Source: Branchiostoma floridae
Lineage: Eukaryota; Chordata; Leptocardii; Amphioxiformes; Branchiostomatidae
Assembly (NCBI RefSeq): GCF_000003815.2
Contig: NC_049985.1
Span: 25,767,104-25,831,103, forward strand
Length of the DNA stretch: 64,000 nucleotides
Direction: 5' to 3'
Of the stretch, positions 1 to 11,000 are shown piece after piece. Both the position numbers and the translations under genes were made by a program. Each line of letters begins with the position of its first letter. The stretch's first letter is position 1. The notes beneath the pieces are model-generated. The model saw nothing but the letters and a program-made list of their open reading frames with translations. It was not told where the DNA came from and searched no databases.

Positions 1-154
1 AAAAAAAAAAGGAAAGTTATGAGATCTAAAATTATGAGATCTATGTGGTCAGGAAAATGTTAAAGTTTGGTCCCTCTGCTCCCTCACAATGGTCCCCCTT
101 ACATATTTTACTAGTAAAAACCTCTGCAGTCCAGTCTTATGCAGCTTTTACTTA

Positions 155-1734
155 GGGACCATACGGCGTTTAGTGAGGGGGGAGGGCCGGTCGCCAGAGG
201 GTCGGGTCAAAAATTTTTTGCTAGGCCCTCCCCCCAGGTAAATTTTTTTTTGCTAGGCCCTCCCCCCAAGTCAAATTTTTTTGCTTGGCCCTCCCCCCTC
301 CTTTCAACTTTGAAAAAAATATTCAAGACGCCAATAAAACACTGCGCTCCCATTTGTAAATGTGCTTTGCGTCATATCATACTTTTTCATGATTTTCATC
401 GCGAAGCAGATCTCTCACCCCTAGTAAAGAAAGGAAAACAGAATGGCTCAAAATATCTGCTTAATAGAGGGATAAATATCTGCTTCATAGAGGCATAAAT
501 ATTTGCTTTATAGAAGCCTAGTTTCATTGTGTTGATATTAAAACAACACCTAAAAAGCATTTGGAACTGGATTTCTAGTAGATTTGCGCCACGAAGCGGC
601 GCGCGCCCCCGCTCCCTAAATTTACGTATTGCAAGCTCGCGGGCCTGAGCGCTTGACGGAAACTATTCTCAATTTACATATATTTTGGACTTTTTCTTGG
701 TTCTGTGGCGGTAATAACTTACGGTAAATCGGGGGGGGGGGGGGGGGGGGGGTGGGGGGGTTGGGGGGGTGGGGGGGTGGTTGGGGGAATGAAAACCAAA
801 ATGACAGCACGATTCGACTAACCAAAACTGTAGTGGGGAGGGGGCGCCGACGCGCGACGCTGATTTTCCCACGGCGGGGTAGACCGGTCGCCTCTCTCTA
901 GCCGCCGGCGGGCGTGAGAACGCAGACTTGTAGGAGATCTTTTAGAAATGCCACGCTTTTTTGCCACGATTTCCTGCATTGCTTTTTTATGGGAAAATTT
1001 GCTGGTTAGATGACATTTCTATGAAAAAAAATACAAGGGTTTCAAGTTTTTGAGAACGACGTTCCATGTCCGGTGCCAAAGGCACGAAGAATCGCAAGGT
1101 AGGTCCGGGGAAATTGTGAAATCTTGACCCTCTTAAAGGCTATTTCCTTCAGTTTGAGGTTAATATTTTGCTGACAAACAAAGGTAACTTTAATGGCATT
1201 TCAATTTAGAAATACAAAATTAAATCCCCCCCAAACACATTATCACGATGTCGGTCATCAAAGGCGCGAGGCCGGTCACGTCACTTGAAAGGGATCCAGG
1301 GAAATTTGCAAATTACCCTCGAGCTCTGAAACGCCATTTCTTACATTTTGAGGGCAATAAGACAGGGGTAAATTTTGCTGGCAGACTAATCTAGAGTTTA
1401 ATAACATTTCTGTAAGTGAAAAAAGGTTTTCGAGGGCGTCATGCATATTAGCCCCGCCCCCTCCCTTTCGCATTTTCACTGTGTCCCGAGCGCCAACCTT
1501 GGGCGATCCCTTGCAGAGGTCCCGAAAAGTTTTGAAATCTTGACCCTCTGAAACGCCGTTTCTTGGATTTTAAGGGACATATTTTGCTGGCAGACCAAGC
1601 TATTTTTTTTGCTTGGCCCTCCCCCCAACTCAAAAATTTTTTGCTAGGCCCTCCCCCTGGCAAAATATTTTTTTGCTTGGCCCTCCCCCCCCTGGCGACC
1701 GGCCCTCCCCCCTCGCTAAATGCCGTACGGTCCC
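155..1734. mobile_element. TTA-flanked inverted-repeat DNA element, copy 1 (non-autonomous)
   Basis: The element begins GGGACCATACGGCGTTTAG and ends with the inverted version (CTAAATGCCGTACGGTCCC), so both ends carry a terminal inverted repeat continuing into a GGGGGGAGGGCCGGTCGCCAG block. TTA lies immediately outside both ends (152-154 and 1735-1737), a likely 3-bp target duplication. PIF/Harbinger elements typically duplicate TTA/TAA, so that superfamily is my guess. No transposase reading frame is present. Inside are degenerate tandem modules of roughly 190 bp built around 'gaaatcttgaccctctgaaa' and 'attttgctggcagac'. A second full copy in opposite orientation lies at 17442-18985. Confidence 0.75.
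731..790. repeat. Poly-G tract
   Basis: A run of 22 G followed by further G-runs separated by single or double T, inside the TTA-flanked element. The second copy of the element has only a short run of pyrimidines or purines here, so the tract expanded after the copies separated. G-quadruplex formation is possible; sequencing slippage is also possible. Confidence 0.7.
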
Positions 1735-2022
1735 TTACTGTACAAAACCTGTGTGTTGCTGGCTACGTAACACAAAAAACAAAACAATAAAAAATAAATG
1801 AGTGGACTTGAATCATGTTTCTCGCTACTATTTGTATTGTACCATGATGTATGAAAAATTGTGTATTACTATATAGGCTTATAAGACTCATCAGGACTTT
1901 GAACCGTACCTCTGTGATATACGTTGTCTGACCCTTGCCTCTTCCCTCATGACCTCAATAAAAAGCGGCCTGCAGGTCAATTTGAGCTTGAGTTAAAACA
2001 AACAAACAAACTCCAGCCTCAC

Positions 2023-5000
2023 CGGTGTAGAAACAAGCCTCGAAGTCAGGACAAGGGAAGTTCTCCATCAGCATGCACTTGGCCTGGCGTGTGTAGAGGG
2101 TCACCTTGGGGGTTTTGGAGCGCACCAACTGGACAAACCGCTTGGCGTACTCGTACTTCTTCTTGTGCCTGGAGGGGAGCTCGTGCAGCAGGTAGGTGTG
2201 GTCGTCCCCAGGGGGTGGGGAAGGGGGCCGGTCGGACAGGGGCTGGGCCTTACCCCGGTGGGGCTGGTAGATGATTACCTATGGAGAGAGAGGAAAAAAG
2301 TTTTTTTAGTAGGAGACTTTGAGCTGGAAAAATCTGATTTAACTCAAGTCAAATCCGAAGTTGGTCCGAAGATTGGTATCAGATGTCAGGTAAGAAATTA
2401 CTGAAAGGTCTTTAAGAAACTCTCTGTTTGTTTCTTCTTTATTTAACCAGGGTGGAAGCATATTGCCTGATGGCAAAATTCTAGCAGAATCTGTGTCTCT
2501 AAAGTTCGGACCAACAGACTTTACACTGTACAGTTCAGTCCTTCGTGGTATGATCCGTTTGGACAATTCCAGACTTTGTCATTATGTCAAGTCTTCGTTG
2601 CCATATAGAAAGGTTCTTTAGGCACAACCATGGAGTACTTACTTCCAATGTCTCGATGTCTATCAGACACCATCATCAGAGAAGAATGACTGGAAACTAC
2701 AATATACTTCTTGCTGCTACTTAATATACTTATAGTCGATGTAGTTGGTTGTGCCTAAAGGACCTTACTATATGAATAATTGCCAACCTGATGAAGTCAT
2801 TTACGGATCTTTGTTGCCATGTTTTCACCGTGTTTTGAAGTGTACCGCAATGATCAATGCAATTCAGGGGTACACTTGTCTGCCAATGTATTTCTGCTAT
2901 TGTGGTTTTAAGTTTGCGGTAGCGCCATGCACTGTAAAACAAACAAACAAACAAACAAACAAACACAAGATCCAGTCTCACCAGTGTAAACAAGAAATCT
3001 TTTTAAAAAAGCTGTGCCTTGCCGCGTATTTTATGTTATTTTGGTAAGTTAGACTAGATTCTACGCTTAAAAATCCTGAGTTCCACATGTCGCCCCCCTC
3101 CCCCTCATTATCATAATTTATGTCAGATGAATCATTGGCACATTAAACAGGTTTTGTAAAACTTTTTGACCCACAATGATTATGCATTATTTTTTATTAC
3201 AAACTAAGTTCCTTTTGATGCAATTTGTGATATATCTTTATATAAACATGGTGAGTTAAAGCGTAGATTTATTACGCTGGACCACATACAGTAACATGCG
3301 TCTAGAAGAGCGTTTTAATACTCGCCTGGAATGTACCATTGTGTAACTAAGCCATGAAACTCGGCAAGGAAAGAAGGGCCTTTGGAAGGAGCTTTGGAAG
3401 GGCTGGGTTAACAGGTCCGTCCATCCATGGATCCATGGAAGAAAGCTGGCGTAAAGCCTTGCCGCCGGCAAGGCAAAAAAAGCTTCAAAGTCAGGATGTG
3501 GAAACCTATTAAAACTGATGAAATAAGGAAAGACAGAGACTTACCGATTGTCCACATGCGGATATCCTGTGCACCTCTGCCACGTGGTCCACTCCGTCCC
3601 GAGGTTTCAGGAACTCCAGACACACCTGTCCGTCCTCCAGGATACTCACCTGAAAAAGGAACAGGTGTTTGTACTGCATATACCTGGCAAACTGCCCATA
3701 GTGTTATACATCATGATTGTACTGAACATAATACCAAACCTGGGCTGCGGTAACAATTGATAATGGTGTGCCAGACCTGGCTCGAAATACTGGGTGCATG
3801 TGCACCCAGGTGCACCCCAAATTGGAGCTGTGCACCCAATTATTTTCTGTGGGTGCACAGCAGGGTGCACCCAAATATTTTCTTGCGCTTATGTATGTAA
3901 AGATATTAAAGTATACTAGTATACATCATATTATTGACATCTAAGTGTTAGAAAGATAATAAAAATGTCTGCCATGGTGCTTGTTTAAGAATTTGATAAT
4001 TGTAACTAAGTTTTTTATTAGGTTACTATTCAAAACTAAGTGGTGCACCCAAAAATTTTTTGGTGCACCCAATTTTTTAGTGCACCTAATCCCAAAAATG
4101 AATTTCGAGCCCTGATAGTATAAAAACTATAAATTAGTATAATGTATACAAAAGCAGTTTATCATGATCACACTCACCACAGCATTTCTGGTTTTCTGTC
4201 GGATGGGTCGCAGACGCTTCGAAGACAGCGGTGACATCTGGTCCTTCCTAACCTCCTTTGGCTGGCTCATTTCTTCATTCCTTCCATGCCCCCGATCCTC
4301 ATCCTCCCCTCTCTTGTTCCCTCTCTCCTGGTAGGTTTGGTGATGATGATGATCTTGCACACTCCTTTCAGAATCTCTTCTTCTCCTCTGCACATCTGCT
4401 TGGTTTTCCTTGTCAGATTCCTGCTCGTTGTGAGACCCAAGTTCCCTCCTTTTTCCCGAAGAGTTTGACTTGTCTTCGGTTGCAGTTCTGGAGTCCCACG
4501 CTTGTCTTCTTGAGTTTTCGTCGTGATGCCGTCGTGGTCTCCTGTCGTCGGATGGGTCACGACGAACGTTCTCCCTGCTGCCTTTATGTGGAGAGAGCGG
4601 CGCCCTTCCCCTGCTGTTTTCTGTGCAGTGTTCCCCGGTAGATGAGTGTGTTTGTGTGACGTGTTGTCTGTATGCTGCTGTTGGTCTATCATCAGGCTTG
4701 TTAGCTCTTGCTGTGTATCTGTCTGCATCCGTGTCCCTCTGAGGTATAGAGCCAGGGGACGGGTCTCTTCGACGGGATCCTGAAAACAGATAGATAGGAT
4801 TGGGTATGGATATGATGTACCCGGTACAAAAGCGTTTTTCTTGTTGGACCGGTCTGAAAAAACGGACCTTTAGAAAATCCATTGGATTGAATCTCCAGGA
4901 CCGATTAGCAAATGAAAAGTTTATATTGGTAGTTTGGTACTAGGCATTTTGTAGCTTACCTGTCCAAGAAAACAACTAATGTAGTAGAGTGGAGTTTATA

Positions 5001-8000
5001 GTCATTTCTATCGAGTTTCTAGAGTCAAACTTAGTGCTGTTTACACACAAATAGGATGTTAAAAGGCCAGTCGAAGTCAGACACCTTTTGTTTGATCTTA
5101 TTTTCTCATGTAATATATTATGACATGTATTTACAATTACATGTATCGGTATTTGTCATAACCAAAACGTCATTAAGCACAGTTAAGGGGAGACCCCTGA
5201 TAAACGTTTGGGTTTCTGGTTTCTCTAGCATTTTGTAGTTTGTATTTAATTACCGTTTGTAACATCATAATTTATTTATCATGTGCAAATAAACAATTTA
5301 AGATTATATCTCAGCTCACCTCTGGCCCCTCTGCTGTTCAGGCCTGCACCAATGTCAGCTACCCAGGCTTCAGTGGGAGGGTGGGACGTACTGCCGGCAC
5401 TGGGGCACGCTGATCCACCGTCAAAACTAAAACTGGGGCTGCTTAGGGGGAGGGAAAATAAGTCAATCGTGAGAGACAACAAAGACATGACTGTTCAAAT
5501 TGCAAACAAACAGTAACCTATATGGCTAAACTTCTAGAGACAGCATTGGTTCATAATTAGGGTGTGTACCCAAACCATGTACCTGTAACTGTACAATTGC
5601 AACTGTAAAATTGTTTAAACCTAAACACCTGGCGTACCTGTACCTATACCAGTACATCACTAGTGGACTCCACCTTTTTGAAGAGAATCGACTTACGATA
5701 AGTAAATCCTGTCAGTTGAACATTGAGAAAACTTACAAACAGACTTAAGCTTGTTTTCAGACTCAAATCTGTAAATTCTCATACAACGATGACAATTTGC
5801 TACTATTGTACTAAGAAGACAGTTGGCTACATATGTTTATTTGGCCATAATTGTAAAAGTTAGGTATAGGACCTGTCTCTCATTCATACATGTAAATAAA
5901 AGTACATGCATCTAAGATTCATTTGAAAAGAAATCTAAAACCAAGATTATGTTCATACCTTGCCTTCAACCTGACAGGGGGAGAGGGTGGGTGCCTGTCC
6001 CTGGCCGTGCACACCTGCTCCCTGGCACCTGCTTCACAGGTGCACCTGGAATGGCTGCTACAGGTGCAGCTCCTCCTGTTCTCTGAGGTCCCACACCTGG
6101 GTGCCCATCCACCTGAATCCTGCTGGCATCCACACTTCCTGTCATGGGAACAGTCCCTGTGCTTCGACCCCTCCTGGATGTGTGACGAGCAGTAGTGGTT
6201 GCTGAGGTCATTGCCCTCTGACCTTCCACCTTGGTAACCTTTGAACCCTTGCGACCTCTCACACTCTGACCTCTCCCGCCCAAGATACGACCTTTGGTTT
6301 TCGTGAAACGATCTGACAGGTTCACAAGTACTGGTTGCTTGGAACGACCTTGGATTGTCATGAAGGGATGGTTGCTCCCCGTGAGACGACCTTTGAACCT
6401 CGTGACATGACCTTTGAACCTCCTGATATGACCTTTGCCCTTCACACCCTGAAGTTTTCCTGTTGTTGAAAACAGGTCGGTCGGTGAGGGGTGAGAGTTT
6501 GGAGGGCAAAATGTGGATGGGTTTGTTCCGTAACGTTCCCTGGGCGGGAGCGTGTGTTCCCATGGAGACCGTTTCCATGGTCGCATTGCCGCTGTCGACA
6601 GACGCCTCAACGGGCCTCCGACGCCGACCAATGACGGGCTTCCTATCGGGGTCAGCCGGGGTCATGAAGGGGTGGGAGAGGATGTCGGCCAGTTTGGGTC
6701 GGTCGGCAGGGTTCTTCCTGAGGAGGGCGGTGATGAGGTCCCGCCCAGGTGCAGACAGGTGCTGAGGCAGGTGGTAGTCTCCCAGTACCACCTTGTTCAG
6801 TGTGCTGCGCACCTGGTCCGTCTGTAGCACAGGAAGGTTTCAACATGAGGGAAATATATACTGGATAGAAAGCAGGAAGAAAATCTTTTCAATTCAAGAA
6901 CCGTAGTTGTAGTGTTCTAGCCAGCCTGATTTTTTTCCGTCCCCTGGATTTTGAACGGAAATCTTTCGAGCACCAGAGACTACCAATACCAAGCAACCTC
7001 TTGGGGGATGGGGGTGTTGTGGTGGTGATTTACAGGAAAATTTTGAAATCTGAGACCCTCTGAAATGCTATTTACTGCATTTTAAGGAGAAAATTTTGCT
7101 TGTACAGTAGACTCAGCTTGGTTCAATGGCATCTGTGCTGAATTTTTTTAGATCTTTGCAAAATTGTATAATATATTATCTCTACATGCCGATTTTTGTT
7201 TGTCACAGAGGATGGAATGGACAAAATGTTTGTCCGTCCACAGCTGCAAAATTCTGTCAAAGGACAGAAGGATAGATGCTGGCTAGAACACTGCAAGTAC
7301 GGAACTGATTCCCGACATTTTCCCGACATATTTGGACTGAACCTAAATGTTTTTACAAGTCTAAGTTCAGTGTGCAAGTACATTGTCAGCACTACATAAT
7401 ATACAAAACAGAATACATAATATCATTTAAAAGGTAAAGGTAGTCACATAGCCTTTTCAAGGCTGTAGGTACAGTGGGTTGTGTCTAGGGTAGGTATTGG
7501 GAGGTGGCAGTACTGGGAAGATGGAGCCCAACCAAGTTCTTTTTCCACCGCCTTTCACCTCAACAACCGAAGTCAGGTACCAATTTTTACACCTGGGTAA
7601 AGTAAGGAAAGTCATGTAAAGTCCCAAGGACACTAGATCAGTAGCATGACTGGATTTAAGCCCAGGACTTCTGGGTTTTGGTTAGGGGTACCCGTACAAA
7701 ACCGTTTTTTCTTATTGGCCGGTCCAGAAAAACTGGACCTGAAATAATTTGGTGGACCGGATGTTGGCCCTATTGGAAGATGAACAGATTATATGATCAG
7801 GCATTCACACGTTTTGGGGCTTACCGGTCGAGAAGGGCGAAGTAATGTAGTCTATAGTCATTTCTACCAAGTTTTACAGTCAATACCAGTAGTACAGAAT
7901 TCTATTCTTGTAGGACTTTAAAACACCAGTGGGAGTCGAATACTCCACAAAACAGATTTCTTTGTTGCGAAATGGACCATTGTTTTTAGTATCGTCCATT

Positions 8001-11000
8001 AACAGTAACCTGCATATGCAGGTGGTATTTCGAGCCCTGGTGCAGGTTTGGTGCAGGTAGACACCAGAAATACCTGCACAGCTCCAATTTTACCTGCACT
8101 AACCTGCATATGCAGGTGGTATTTCGAGCCCTGTGAGACTGTGACTGATGCCAAACTTACATCAAACGGAGGGCTGCCTGTGAGGAAGGTGTACAGCATA
8201 CACCCCAGGGACCACACGTCCGTCTCCAGACCGTGAGCCTTGCGGGTCACCACCTCGGGAGAGATGAAGTTGGGCGTGCCGCACATCGTGAAGTGCTTCT
8301 CGTTGGGAACCTTCAGCCGCGTGGCCAGACCGAAGTCGGCAATTTTCTGGAAAACGAAGACTTTGCATTGATGGAGGGTTTAAAGCAGCCCAAAGCAATA
8401 TTAGGGCATTAAACTTGGAGACATTCTGAATAAGGCAATCTGTGTGATATTGACATTTAAAATCCCCATACAGTAGAAGCCAGTTAATTGCATGACAGAT
8501 TCACGCACACTTCTGTTAACTGCACGGAATCCCAAAATTCCAAACCAGTGCGGTCCAGCTAGATAACTTTGCATTATTGCACCAGCCGGACAATTGCACG
8601 AAATTTACTGGCAAATAGGCTGTGCAAATAAGTGGCTTCTACCGTATTAGCACATATTTGCATCATTACTTCATATTTTAAACAGGAGTCCCTTAATTAT
8701 TGGTGAAACCAATTTATCAACCAAGGATCCTGCCAGTTATAACCGTTTTCCTGTCATAATTTTAGGCAAGTTTGAACCCAATAATTTGCATGCTTGCAAA
8801 TCGATACATCGTATTAATGACTGCAACCTCTTTTTCAGGAGCGTGCATGTTGGGTGAGCGACACAGTTGTAGTCAAACTCACATGCTTCTCTAGTTTCAG
8901 AGGCAGGATCGCTAACCACTTACTACACATGCAAAATATTTGTCCATTCCAACAACAACTTCAAGCAAATTTTCATTCAGGAATGAGCCCTGGAAACAGC
9001 ACTGCAACCATAGTATGACCGTTAGTACGATTGAGAACACATGTAGAAGTGACGTACCACATCCATGGTGCGTGTGAGCAGTAGGTTGGACAGGGTCATG
9101 TCTCTGTGCACGATGCCGTGGGAGTGGAGATACAACAGGCCCTCGATGATCTGCCGCATGAAGTTACGAGCTGAGGACAGAAGGCAGGAAAATCTGTCAA
9201 CGTTTTACTTAGTAGATGCTTTAAATGGCAAACAACATTGTTTCAACAGCTGAAGATTTTTTTCTAAACCACCTAAAAGCTGATTCCATAGATTCTGTAT
9301 TTTTGCTGGAAAAAGATAAAAATGTGTTCTTGTGTTAAATACTGAACTTTTTTCTGTTTAGTTTACTGTACATAATTTTGCTTGCACATTTTTCAAACTG
9401 CATACAATTTCAACGAAAAAAGGATTTCTAGCACACATGCCATGGGTTCAGGTCTGGATTCAAAAGTCTGGACCTGAACTTGAATCCAGACCTTGTCGAG
9501 TTAACTTTTGGAACACAGCACTAGTTAAAAATAATGTGCTAAAAATCCAGCAGCTTCAATACTTTTGATTAAGACTAGTCCACTAGGTATTGTAAACTAC
9601 ATACTAAAGTCGTAAAGAAAGATCCGTCTGAAGATAAGTTCAAAGGTATCAATGTTCAGTTAAAGTTAAAAGTTTGACAATAAGACTTTTCCTCCTGACC
9701 TTCCTCTTCTGTCAGCACCTTGCCCTGTTTCTTGAGGAAACTGCCCAGCTCTCCGTTGTGACACATCTCCAGTACCAGGTACACGTAGTTACTGTCCTCA
9801 AAACAGGTGTACAGCTGGAAGTGCAAGGTACCCAGTAGTTAGCAAAGGTTACTTAAGACAGAGTACAAAATACTTTTCTGAGCCAGGTTGCACAGTGTGC
9901 AACCTGGGGCAAAAACTAGGTTGCACAACTGAATTTCAAGTTGCACCACCTACAATTCACTAGTTTCTGAAAAAAAGGTACAATACATACATCATTACAT
10001 GTTTGGCTGATATGAAACAGAGCTGCCTCGGTCCATTTATGTCTTCCAAGTAAATTGACCACAAAATCGAGTTCTGAGCCTCAAAATCTAAGTTGCACCC
10101 TGTGCAACCTGAGTTAACAAGTAAGTTGCACCAAGCAAAAAGTGGTTGCAATGTGCAAGTGGGTATTTTGCACGCTGCTTAAGATCATCTTGCACACTGG
10201 GCAAATTTCTGTCAAGGAAAACACAGGGTTGGACAAGTCCTTAGTGCCTGTTATCTTGTCTGTCCTTCAGTCTTAAACGTCCATGGGAGGATCTATCCTT
10301 ACTATGGGTACGAAAACGTTTTTTCTTCTTGGACTGGTCCGGAAAAAACGTACCTGAAAAATTTCATTGGCCCGGATGTTGGACTATTAGAAAATAAACA
10401 GTTTATACGATGAGGAATTTGAACATTTTGGGGCTTACCAGTCGAAGAAAATAACGAGTGAAGTAGAGTAGCGTTTATAGTCATTTCTACCAAGTTTTAC
10501 AGTCAATCGTACAGAGTCAGTTAGTCTTGCAGGATTTCAAAACGCCAGTGGGAGACAAGTACTCCACCAAAGATATTGCTTTGTAGCGAGATTGACCATT
10601 GTTTGGGGTATTGTCCATTCACATGTTTTCACATACTGAATCAGGTCCAGGTCCAGGTCCAGGTCCGGACCTGGACCTGAACCAGACCTGGACCTGAATG
10701 TTCTGTACTGGTACCCACCCCTAATCCTTACCTACCATAAATACTCAAAATGGCAGTCTCTACTTCAAGAGTTGATAAAACATAGATTTTACTTGTACTT
10801 TTTTCAAAACTAACCTCAAGAACTGCCGGGTGCTTTAGCTGGCAGTGAATCTCCACCTCATTCCTGACGCGTGTCACCATCCCAGCAGCCTGCATCAGCT
10901 TCTTGTCAATCTGCATCCGTGGTAAGAGGTACAATGTACATGTACCGGTAGCTATTTCAGCAACATAGTAGTACTACAGTAGTAAGTTAGTAACCCTGAG

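Noticed and set aside
1-2022. Remaining C-terminal PLK4 exons
   Set aside because: Searched on the minus strand for the rest of the polo-box region; the stretch is the TTA-flanked element plus unremarkable AT-rich DNA. The exons must lie outside the window.
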